Assembly (NCBI GenBank): GCA_033977485.1
Contig: CM066987.1
Span: 86,150,588-86,214,587 of the forward strand
Reading direction: 5' to 3'
DNA: 64,000 bases
Source of the DNA: Hydrangea macrophylla
Lineage: Eukaryota > Streptophyta > Magnoliopsida > Cornales > Hydrangeaceae
The notes beneath the pieces were generated by a model. It worked only from the letters and a program-made list of their open reading frames with translations. It did no database searches and had not been told where the DNA came from. Both the position numbers and the translations under genes were made by a program. Each line of letters starts with the position of its first letter. Position 1 is the first letter of the stretch. This document shows positions 20,282 through 31,327 of this stretch, in pieces.

Positions 20282-23200
20282 AGCGGTGTCATTTCGAGGA
20301 TTGCCTTAATCTTAGAGGGGTCCACCTCTATTCCCTTTTGTGTGATGAGAAAACCCAGGAGTTTACCGGAGGTTACGCCGAAGGTGCATTTCTTGGGATT
20401 CAACCTCATCTTGTATTTGCGCAACCTTTCGAAGAACTTTTCCAACGCTACCAGGTGTCCTTCTCTGTCCCTGGATTTCACAATCATGTCGTCTACTTAT
20501 ACTTCTACTTCCTTGTGAATCATGTCGTGCAGCAGAGTAGTGGCAGCTCTTTGGTAGGTTGCCCCAGCATTCTTGAGTCCGAAAGGCATTACTCTATAAC
20601 AGTAGGTCCCCCAAGGGGTGGTGAATGTCGTCTATTCCCGATCTTCTGGCTCCATTAGAATCTGATTGTACCCTGAGAAGCCATCCATGAATGAAAGTAG
20701 CTCATGTCCAGCGGTGTTGTCCACCAAGACATCAATGTGGGGAAGCGGAAAGTCATCCTTGGGACTGGCTTTGTTTAGATCACAGAAGTCGACGCACACA
20801 CGAACTTTTCCATCCTTCTTCGGGACTGGCACGATATTGGCAACCCATTCCGAATATTCGGTGACGATGATGAATCCTGCCTTGAACTGCTTCTCCACTT
20901 CTTCCTTAACCTTGAGTGCCCATTCTGGCCTCATGCGCCTCAGTTTCTGCTTGACAGGTTTAGAATTGGGGAGGAGGGGAATATGATGTTGGACAATGTC
21001 GGGATCGACCCCAAGCATGTCCTTGTAAGACCAAGCAAAGACATCTTTGAATTCTTTTAGCAAGAGGGTTAATTTTTCTTTTTCTTCTTTATTAAGGGTT
21101 GAGTCAATTTCCACAATCTGTGGATTATCTATTTCACCTAGGTTAACTGATAAAGTATCTTCGATTATTTCATAAGCAGGTGGTTTTTCAATTAGTTGCT
21201 TAAGTTCAATTGGGAGATCCTCAGAGGGATCTATGCATTCACAAGTGTTAGACACAGAGAAGTAAGCAGAATCGTCTTTCATTTCATTCATGACAGGTGA
21301 AGTGATTACATTGGACAGTGGTGGGCTTACAGCAGCCGACTCCGGTATAGACTCGATAATTGGCAGTACAGACTCTGGGGGAACAGGGGATAGGGAGACA
21401 CGGACAGATGACTCTACAGCCTGGTTGCTCAGACCCTCCTCAGTCGGCTTGATCTAATCATCTTGGCTCTCGGCCCTCTTTTCTTCCTTTTTCCCAGCGG
21501 GTTCCTCCCACATTTTCTCGATGGCTTCAGTGTCCAGGTATTTCAACCAGTCTTCCTCCGGGGTCTTCTCAATTTCTTCGGGATAGAACGGATCTGGACA
21601 TGGGGGCCTTTCGCAGTCAGCGAAGATTTCAAGCCCGGGGTACCTTTTCCCAGTGGTTTGATGGATCCAGGGTTCAGGGAATCCGAAGTAGGGGAAATCA
21701 TCCCCTTCTTTGATGATTTATCCATTCAAGGTTTTGCGGTATGGTGGGAGACCCCTTACCCTTTTCTTTCATGGCCTCTGTAGCTCGACATCTTTTTCAG
21801 CGGGCTTGTACCCCAACCCTAAAGTGCCTTGTTGCCCTTTGATCTGAGGAAACTCACGAATCCCTTGCTGGCATCGGCCTAATCCCATTCCGGGGAAGTA
21901 GTTCATCTTGCAGACAATGTTGACAACTGCGGAGTGGACCTCGGGGAACCTATCTTCGCCATTGATCATGTGGATTTCTTCCATGAAGAATCCCCCGATT
22001 TTTCCTTCTTCTAGCTCAGTTATTTGGACTTCAAAAATGGGAGCGTAATTTGGGAAAGCTTCATTACCCCAACTATTACCGAGGATGATCTTTACTTCCT
22101 TCTCATGAATGTACTTGATCATTTGATGTACAGTGGATGACACGGCTTTGTTGGCATGCAGCCAGGGCCTTCTGATCAACAAGTTAAACGAGGCAGGTAT
22201 GTCCATGACTTGAAAAATCTCAGTACTTGCCAAAGATCCTACCCGGATTTGTAGAGAGACAGTCCCCATCACATTTCTCTTAGTGTTATCGTATGCCCTC
22301 ACGGATTGCACAGATGGTGTGATGTCAAGGATATTGACCCCTAAAGCGGTGGCAGTCCTTAGGGCACAAACATTTAGGGCAGAACCTGTATCAACCAGAC
22401 AAAATGGTACCTGTTGTCCCTTACATCTGACAGTGATGTACAATGCTTTGTTATGTGCGGATCCTTCTGGTGGCAGGTCCTCATCGAAAAATGTAATGAT
22501 CGGGTCGGGGGCAAGTGCGCCCAAGAAAGCCACCATGTCCTTCGGTGCGGCATCGATAGGAACTTCAATCCCAGTCAAGGCATTCAACACGGCTTGCCTA
22601 TGCTTGTAGGATGTCACCATGATATCCCACATCGAGAGATGTGCTTGGGTTTTCTTTAGCTGCTTTATTAACTCATTATCTTCCTCGATGATCTCATCCA
22701 TCTTACCCTTTCCCTTGTCTTTGACTAGACCTTTCTCGGTTGTATCGGTGGCAGGCTGTGGAGGCTGATAATGACGGCCTGACCTGGTTAGATGATCAAT
22801 CTCGCCTGGAGTGGGTCCTTCTACAGTCCCATCTTTTTTGAACCAATCACAATCCGTCCCCACAAATGGTTTTTTTGGCTCGTCCCAGATAGAAGCGTCA
22901 CTTTCTTTATCGGGATCATACCATTTGAGGTCTACCACTCCTAGGTCATGCTCTTCCAGAAAGAACAAGTCTTGCTCATCGTCTAGCTGTTGCTACCACT
23001 CGTCATTCTCCCCTTCAATCAGATGAATTCCCACAGAGTCCGGGATGTCAATGAGGGGTAAGGGTTGTCCTAAAGAGGTGATATAGGCAGCAGGGTTGAA
23101 GGATATAGGGTTGGAATTGATGAGGCTGACATTTTGGTGGTTAGGTAGAGGATTTTGGGTGATATGGGGCTGCTTCGGAGGCGGCTCGATGGTATTCTGG

Positions 23201-24408
23201 TCAATGAGGTCTTGGATATCATGGCGGAGGCGCATGCAATCATCGGTGTTATGGCCAGGGGCTTGGTGGTAAGTACATCGCTTGGACATATCGCAGTTAG
23301 GCGGGGGCGGGGTATTTCGAGGCTGGAGTAGTTGGAGATGGCCCTTTTTGAGGAGGCGGTCTAGGGTTGAGCAGAGAGAGATTTTTAACTTGGCGAATTT
23401 GCGAGGGGGCTTTTTCTGGAAAGGGCGATTGGAGGAATTTGCCTAGTTGGAGGGTTGGTATGGCCTAAGAGGGTACGCCATGGGTTGGCTGCTAAGGGCA
23501 TTGACATCCGGGGGATTCCGGGAGTAGTTGGGCCTTCTGGACTGACTTGGAGGCTCTTCCTTTTTGATCTTTCCTTCTCTAATAGCATCTTCAATTCGGG
23601 TTCCAACTTCAAACAACTCCTCAAAGGTGGAGATGGACTGGTAGAATAATTTCTCATGATAGAGCGGCTGCAGATTCCGGATGAGCATCCTTACCTGTTC
23701 CTTTTCAATCGACCGGTGGGTCATTTGGGCTACCTTGTTCCTCCATCTGCTCAAAAATGCAGCGAAGGATTCATTGTTGTTCTGCCGAGTCGTTTCCAAA
23801 TCCCTGATAGTGACATCCAGCTCCTGATTGTAGTAGTAATGATCGACGAAAACTTGAACGATATCTTCACAGGCCCAGGTTTTGGAGGCTTCCAAGGTTA
23901 GGAACCATGATAGTGCAGATTTTGCCAGAGTTTGCGGAAACAACATTGCAATGTGCTCGTGGGTACAGCCCATGGACTGGAAGATACTCATGCACAGCTT
24001 CACATGACTTTTTGGGTTCCCAGTTCCGTCAAAACGATCGATGGCAGGCATTTTGAAGTTCTCCGGCAGTTTCAACTTGACAGGCTCAAAGAGGCCTTCC
24101 AGGTCTAGCATGTAATCATCGACCCCCTTGCTTTTCCTCAGTATGCTTTCCAGCTTGTCCACCTTGTCCATTTTCTCTTGGAGCTTCTTCTCATACGCAA
24201 GCAGTAGGACCCCTTGAAACTAGTCTTCCTCCCCATTATTCCCATGCGGGGGTGGTTCAAATCCTGGTGGTGGGAACTCGGGCGGAGGTTGCGGCTGCTG
24301 CTGCTTCAGTTCTTCCATGAACTTCAGGACTTGGGCTAGACTGTCGGACTGTTGGCTTATAGTTACTCCCAACTTTGTAACCTTGTTTTCCAATTCTTCT
24401 CTATTCAT
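20269..24408 (-). pseudogene. Tat/Ogre gag-pol, one frame with eight stops, truncated in RT
   Basis: Read 24408 to 20281, one frame gives: a coiled N-terminus with a proline-rich stretch; a gag domain (MPAIDRFDGTGNPKSHV, SALSWF); a CTYHQAPGHNTDDC zinc motif near 23270 typical of Tat elements; aspartic protease with DTGSALNV near 22390; and RT with VCVDFCDLNKASPKDD near 20790. In-frame stops are at 24220, 23443, 22993, 21769, 21718, 21454, 20632 and 20497; the last replaces the Tyr of the YVDD catalytic motif. I see no frameshift in 4.1 kb. RNase H and integrase are missing: homology stops shortly after the RT palm. Inactive. Confidence 0.9.
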
Positions 24409-25645
24409 GCTGAAGTAGGTTGTCGGACTGATTCTGACTAAACGATTATCTGAACTCTTGGCCCACGACGAGGATCCCGGATGTTGACCTTGGGAATCTA
24501 TACTGACCTGACAGATTTCGAGGAAAAGGGGTGTATCAGATCCTGACAGTGATGACTTTTAGACAGACAACGACAGTGATTTGGACTGACTCGAGACAGT
24601 GCGTGCAGAGAGATGGGAATGGTGTGTGCATGTGAGACAAGCATGCGGATGTAAGCCCTAATCTATATGATGCTCCTATTTCTAACAGATAGCAGTTAAA
24701 CAAATAAGGTCCTAACCATATAGAGTGTGCCAATCTTACTTTCTAGTACGATCACCAAGGGATAATAGGGGTTTCCAGGTTTTTATAAAGGCTTCAAGGA
24801 GAGAACTGGACATTTCCGGTTGACTTGGACAGAGTTTCTGGGAGAAACTGGGATATCTGGACACAGTTTCTGGTATTTCTGGGAAATTTGAGCAGGGTTT
24901 CTAGGAAAAACTGGTTAATATGGTTATATCTGGGATAACTGGACAGAGTTTCTGGGAGAAACTGGTTAGTACGGTTATATCTGGGATATCTGGACAGAGT
25001 TTCTGGGAGAAACTGGTTAATACGGTGATAGTGATCGTACTTTCTAGCAGGTCTTCATACTCTTATGTCTTAGGACCAACAAACAAGGTTTGCGGTGTAT
25101 ATTTTTGTGAGCATGGAGCAGACATCCTTATCATGGTGCCTATGCAGGTCAACTCAATGTGATCACATGTGAGTGATTGCCTTGGGGATCATGAGAAAGA
25201 GGTTCTGTTCTATGCCACATAAGCGTCTACACCGCGCAGGTAATCCCGTCAGGGTATACAGCAGTTATATCACATTGTCCTATCTGAAAAGATAAATGAA
25301 CAGTCCTATGAAAGGTTCTACAGGAATCTATATGCAAAGGCTGGGTTTAGTCAAAGAGGGTCCGTTGACGAGAGTTCCAATATACCGTCAGAGAGACAGT
25401 ACAGAGGTTTTTACTCTTTTTGATATACCTTGGAAGGTACAGTATCAACGGTGACTTATGCCCTGGCACAGCAAGACCTGAATAATGTCAGCGCCGCGTT
25501 TCAGACACAGTCGGGAGGGGAAATGCAGAGTGCAATGCGGTGAACCAGACACAGTAAAAAGATGATTTTAAGGATGCTTCTTATGAGTCAAACCTCTGTA
25601 TTATTTTGTTTTAAAATAAATATCCCCAGTGGAGTCGCCAGATTG
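24409..25645 (-). mobile_element. 5' leader of minus-strand Tat/Ogre element
   Basis: Homologous in reverse to 13851-14470 close to the primer site. It holds at 24830-25035 three to four tandem units with AGTTTCTGGGAGAAACT hairpins separated by GGTTATATCTGGGATATCTGG. No coding signature. Confidence 0.75.
25622..25640 (-). other. Primer-binding site of minus-strand Tat/Ogre element
   Basis: On the minus strand TGGCGACTCCACTGGGGAT, close to the Tat/Ogre primer site at 13856, five bases from the LTR end. Confidence 0.75.
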
Positions 25646-28600
25646 TGGACACTGGACACCGGGATTCCGCCTCTTTTTGTTGGGTTTTGAGACTTGTTTG
25701 AAATTGATCACAGAAAGAAAATAGTCTGTTGAAAACAGATACAGAGTCGCCACTTGGTCTTTAAGGAACCAAGAAACCTAATTTGACTCACCCAAGCGGA
25801 TAAGGGCACCGGCCCTTCATAACCAAAGAACTTGGTTCGGGGTTTTGGTACGAGAGAGGAAGGAGCCTTTGTCGCGACTAAAACACCCTCAACTCGCCCC
25901 GTCTTTCGACGGGCCTCAATTAGCATCCAAATAATCATCTTATACTATGTGTGGTTCAACAATAATACTATGATAATATATTACATCACATAAAGAAATT
26001 TAAAATGGAAGATCTAAAGATAAGATATCATTCATAAGATTTAATCCAAATATCATGCAATGTAAAGTGAAAGATCACACAAACAAATCTAGGAAAAATC
26101 GTCTAATCATGTATCAAGTAATTAAGTTTTCCTAATCTAAAGGGGGACATGAATTGTTCTTGAAACAAATAATCAAAGAAATCAAAATATGCTTAGCAAG
26201 GCTAGAATAATGCATGTTAACCTTTGAGAAAAGAAGATCTCTCAATCCCCGGGACGGATGAGAAAGAATGATTAGATCGAGGGGAAGCATGAACGTGTGA
26301 TCAAGTTCATTCCTTATAATCTTCTTAGATTAAGGGTTACAAAAACCCCAAATCTTGCATGAATGCAATACATGTATCTAAAATGTGCAAAGGTTGTAGT
26401 GTGTTTTGTGTACATGGATTCCTAGAATGACTTAGAAGTCTAAAATGTGTATGAATGAATGAATGAAATCAATATGGGATATGTACAAATGTAGTATGAA
26501 CTACTTCCTAAGACATGAGCTAATTTGGAATGCATGTAGGTATCAAATCAAAGAATGAAAGTTGAAATGTGCTTGCTGTGAATAGTGGACAGAACAGTAG
26601 CATGATCTTTTGGAAATTGAAAAGAGCGGTTAAGAGTGTTTTCAATGCATGATTTTTTATGGAGATCTTCCTTATTGTGTCTAGAACACAACCCAAAAGT
26701 CCAATATTGGATATCTATCACAGATTGAGAGAAATCATATAAAAAATGAAGGTCACTCAGAAACAGAGTCCGTACTGTCGACTGAAATGTTAGAACATCT
26801 TAGAAAATGAAAAAAAATGATCTAGGGGCCCATTTTATACAGAACGTTCCCTAAGACATTGAAGTTTAAGGGGAAAATAAGTTAGGACCACCCTTTTTGG
26901 AAACGTTTTCTGAAAAAGAAGTTGGAAGTGGACCTAGCTGCTGTGACAGAAAAGGCAGAATGTCTGGAAGGAATGTTTGGGTCCAAATGGACCATTTCCA
27001 AGTACTTCCAATTCAAACCAAAAATCATGGGTGTTCTCCAATGAGTTAGGAAGACTTTTCAAGTGGCCTTGCATCCATATGTTGAGTATTGAGTTCTAGA
27101 GAAATCCTTGAACTCAGCTCACTCACTATTTTGACTCATTATTTTGAAGATTTTGGAGAAAACAAGGTTTTGTTTCTTGAAACCAAAATGAGGGGGTTTG
27201 AGAGGGGTTTTGAAATAGATGTTTTGAAAGAATATTTTCAATACTCAACAAGGATTATAGCCACTTAAAATTCCAACATCAAACTCATCATCAAGAACCT
27301 CCAAGATTGTTGGAAAGATTTATTTTATTTTGAGCATAACTTCACGAATACCTTGGAGGTATTGAAGTTATGATCATCATCTTTCAAACATGTTTTTGAG
27401 GTCAAGAGCTACTATCCATAAGGATTCACTCATCCCAAACTTCATGTCATCATCTAGATGATGATGAACTAGTAAGTAAATAAAGAAAAATAAAAAAGAA
27501 ATGAGGTAAGAAGAGATAAACAATGAATAAACAAGCAAGTAGATAATGATCAATAGATGATATTCATGATGTATTGAACTTGTAGAATGGTGTTTCACTC
27601 ATATATGGTGACATTGGATATGGAAGAAGCTTCCTCTCTCTTAAATGCTCACTAAAATGGTGGTTGGGTGTATTGAATGTTAAAGTAAATAGGAGTAATG
27701 AAGTAAAAATAAAGTTTAGAACTCACTTTTGTTTTGAAAATCCAAGAAGAAAGCTTCTTTTTTTCTCTATTCTAACCTTATCTCTACAACTTTCTCTCCC
27801 AAACTTTTTCAAAGCTTACATTTGACCCCCCCCCCCCCCCAAAATGAAGAGCAATGGGAGGTTTAAATAGGCCAACTTGGGGGTGGTTTTGAGGTTTTAG
27901 AAGTGTTCCCATTGGTCCCAAACATCTGAAATCATGAAACTACGTCGTTTTGGTTTTTAATTAATCAAAATGGGACCCCAAAATTAATTACAAAAACACA
28001 CTGTTCTGGAGGGGAGTGCCGCGGCGGCAGTGGGCCAGTGCCGCGACGGCATTGCTCCTCCTTCGTCCAGATAATGCTGTTTAGGCCCCTTGAAGTTCCG
28101 ATATTCGCGAAAAGGCCCTATTTCGTCCGAAATTCACAGAAAATGCGTACGAACTCCAAATTGAGGTTGTGATATACCGTTGGAAAGGTAATGGAGTCTA
28201 CTTTACATAAAAAAAATAGTTCGGGGATAGGTCACTTTAAAAAGTTTTGCGGTATTCGCGATAAAAGCCGATTCGATCGCCTTTTTCGTCTTCGGAAATT
28301 CATAATAGACTCGTTTTAAATCCGAAAATTATGTGCGGTATACCGTTGGAAAGCTATTGACCTATAGTATCCATGAAAAATATTTGAAAATTGTTACGGT
28401 GCGCCGGTCCCAAAGTCAAATTTTGGCCAAACTGGTCAAACCTGGGATTCCCGGGAAGTTCTGGGAACTTCTGGGAGCTCCCGGGAGCTGATGTTTTCGC
28501 TCGATTTTCTTCTAGAACTCGTTTTAATACTTTTATCATGATTTAGAATGACTCCAGTGAATTCGGACAATTTTGGTCAAACTTGGTCAAACTCTGGTCA

Positions 28601-28921
28601 AACCTGGTCAAACCTTGGTCAAACCGGTCAACGGGGACTTTCCGGGAACTTCCGGGACTTCCGGGGGTCTCTGGGAGCTGACAATTTCATCCAATTTTTT
28701 TTAGAAACTCATTTTATCACTTTTCTTATGACGTAGCATGTTTCCAGAACTTTGGGACCGAATCTGGGAGTTTTCGGTCTTTCAGGGGCATTTTGGTCAT
28801 TCTGAGCATTCTGAGAGATAGAGTTGACTTCCAAGAGTCCTTTTGAGTCTTTTACGATCATTGTGAACCACCAAGCTATGGGTCTCCTAAATCTGATAGC
28901 CGACAAAATGGGGTGTCTACA
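25646..28921 (-). repeat. LTR of minus-strand Tat/Ogre element, 3,276 bp
   Basis: On the minus strand starts TGTAGACACCCC at 28921 and ends GTGTCCA at 25646. Collinear with 16789-20116, including GC hairpins at 28015-28055, the homopolymer run (C run at 27827-27840) and U5. It serves as 5' LTR of the decayed gag-pol. No second LTR follows because the element is broken at 20281. Bases after the outer end read GTGTG; no partner duplication was found. Confidence 0.9.
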
Positions 28922-29894
28922 GTGTGTCTGAGCACGTTCACTATTCTGTAAAAGAGCCGGGGCCCTGTGGTGAACCAACAAGTCTGGAGCTACCGTAGGC
29001 CGGCAGGGCATGTAGATGAATGCTATAGGGGTGCTGTGTAGACTGAAAAGTCGGCTCCTTCAATGGGGGGTGAGAGGTCTCTTTTATAGATGCAAGAGAC
29101 CTACTCGTACAAAGAAAAAGAAACATAATCCAATTGATATGATTGGCATTAATTGTAGGGGTTTCCTAATTAGAATAAGAAATAGTTTGCACTTTCTATT
29201 AATATTCTAGCTCGAGTAGGAAACTGTCTGGAATATTCGGGATCATGCCTGTGGGTCCGGATGAGCTGTTCTCGCGGTGGGATGTGTTGTGCGGTCTTCC
29301 CGACCAGTTGGTCGGGTCGTGGGTAAACCGCTCGGGAGGCATCATGTGGACCAAACCGCTTGGGATGATGCTTGTCAGTAGTTGTCGATTAGAACCGCTC
29401 GAACATGAGCTGATTTTGATTGTATCAGTATATATAGCTCACGCATGTTGGTATATATATACATGTCAAATAAGATTTTTGTATTGACATTTGTAAATGA
29501 CCCCTATCTTTAAGGTTCGCTTAAGGCTCTTAAAATGCCAGGATTGACACTGCTTATAAACCAAACAAAGCCCGAGTAGATGGTTAAGTAGCCCACATAC
29601 TCACGGTTGAGAGATAATCATAGCGTAGGGCTGAAGTAGGAATAGGTTAAATTTAATTTTGGGAAATTTATTTTTGCATGTAATATTTTGCCCTTTCTAA
29701 TTCACTCCGCACATCTTCTTTTAATTACTTTTCACTTTAGCCCTTCCTAATATTTGCCAACTTTAATTCAACTTTAGTTCTTCCTTACTTTTCAGATTTT
29801 CTTCTTAAATTTCAGTTTAGTCCCTCCCCCAGTCAACTTCCTAGCCGGCCCATGGCCATAGCATGGAGGATTTGAAATGTTGGAGCTATCTTTA
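28922..29894. other. Intergenic region with a dispersed repeat
   Basis: No gene seen. 29170-29470 matches 35950-36250 in the same orientation: both have TAGGAAAC, GGAATATTC, CTGGTCGGGTCGTGG, AACCGCTCGGGAGGC and GATGCTTG in order. The copy here ends near a TATATATAGCTC box. Family unknown. 29640-29860 is AT-rich with repeated CCCTTCCTAAT/TTTAGTTC segments. Confidence 0.6.
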
Positions 29895-30035
29895 CAAATT
29901 CAGTTTGACTTTCTTAAAACTTCGGTAAAAAAAATGACCACTTCTCGTTTGATTTGCTGTGCGACAGCCTCAAGACATACTATTGACATTCTCTCCACCA
30001 TAACCAATTCTGTAAGCATTGTCTGAAATTGTGTG
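29895..30035 (-). pseudogene. Neprosin-domain exon fragment
   Basis: About 140 bp resembling part of the last exon of the neprosin gene next door. One minus-strand frame reads GYGGENVNSMS, stop, then GCRTANQTRSGHF, parallel to the GGEI-NS...HTTTQMGSGHF region of the intact gene, with AAAATGACCACTTC shared at the DNA level. It has an in-frame stop, and the homology runs out on both sides. Probably the remnant of a tandem duplicate of the gene. Confidence 0.75.
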
Positions 30036-30730
30036 AATATGGAAGAAAAAGGAAACAAGTTCAAAAGCATAGAACATTTTATTTGTATTTTATGATTCAA
30101 TTCCTAATCATTTTCTTGATTTCCAACTACTTCGAGAAATCACTTTTCCTTTACTTTCGGCATCACCAGGGGCGGAGTCGGAAATTTTGGTCAGGGGCCT
30201 AGTGTATATGGGTGTTCGGGTTACAGGAGCAGCGCCCTGAGGTGATTTTTTATTTTTATTTTTAATTTGGGTATGCCCCGAGGTGATTTTTTATTTTTTA
30301 TAGTGTACTTATATATAATTATGTGTAGATTGATTTTATGTATAGAATTGGTTTTATGTCACAACAAAAGAGATAATGTGGGTCTCTTTTGGCCTTGATA
30401 TAGGAGATAAAATATTAAAAGAGGGAGAGAAAGACAATTTAGATTATCTTTTTGGCAGTTTTATAATAAATCTGATTCATTTTTAAAGCCTAAAAAAAAT
30501 CTGTTTTTTTGGAAGTCTCCAATATTGTAGCATTCTATATAAAATAAATAAATTAATAGACTTATTTCAAAAAATGATTACTGTAAAAGTTAATACAAAC
30601 AGGCTCTATAATAGCATATACCAAATAAATCATAGGCCAAACAAATGCAACACACAAGGGATCTTCCGTAATAAATTAGCCAAACACTCACAAAAGTAAC
30701 AAAAGAAGACATTGTCCTGTTGCTTCCTTT
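30036..30730. other. Intergenic region, no gene seen
   Basis: AT-rich. CAGGGGCGGAGTCGGAAATTTTGG at 30167-30190 resembles the end of a terminal-inverted-repeat element, but I found no matching right end. GAGGTGATTTTTTATT occurs twice (30239, 30281). Confidence 0.5.
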
Positions 30731-31291
30731 TTATATATATATATATATATATATACAGTCAGACTATGGAAAGGGTGCCCTCTCTTTAATAAAAAAAGGG
30801 CCACTGTTTTGACCGTCGGATCGTGTTTTTATTAGGGGCAGTTTTGTCACTTTATAATTTTTAAACACGATCCGACAGTCAAAACAGACGCCCTCTCTTT
30901 ATTAAAGAGAGGGCGCCCTCTCCATAGAATTTTCGTATATATATATATGACCTTAACAGCTACTCATAGAGATTGGTGAGGCTCTTCTAATAGATGTCGT
31001 GTTTTCATTAAAGACAGTTTTGTCACTTTACAATTTTTAAACACGATCCGACAGTCAACACAGACTCTCTCTCTTTATTAAAGAGAGGACACCCTCACCA
31101 TAGAATTTTCGTATAGTCAGGCTATAAAGAGGGCGCCCTTTCTTTATTAAAGAGAGGACCCCTGTTTTGGCCGTCGGATCGTGTTTTCATTAATGACAGT
31201 TTTGTCATTTCACAATTTTTAAACACAATCCAACGGCCAAAACAGAGATTCTCTCTTTAATAAAGAGAGGTGGTCCTATTTAGAGAATCTT

Positions 31292-31324
<33 letters not shown>
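30731..31324. repeat. Three tandem TA-microsatellite MITEs (Micron-like)
   Basis: Copies at 30755-30936, about 30950-31113 and 31114-31293, joined or flanked by (TA)n tracts (30731-30754, 30937-30948, 31294-31324). Each has CTCTCTTTATTAAAGAGAG hairpins near its ends and a shared core (GTCGGATCGTGTTTT...GACAGTTTTGTCA...TTTTTAAACACGATCC). The middle copy has a diverged left half. A fourth, inverted copy is at 35709-35891. They begin directly after the stop codon of the neprosin gene, so its 3' UTR must run into them. Confidence 0.8.
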
Positions 31325-31325
<1 letters not shown>

Positions 31326-31327
<2 letters not shown>

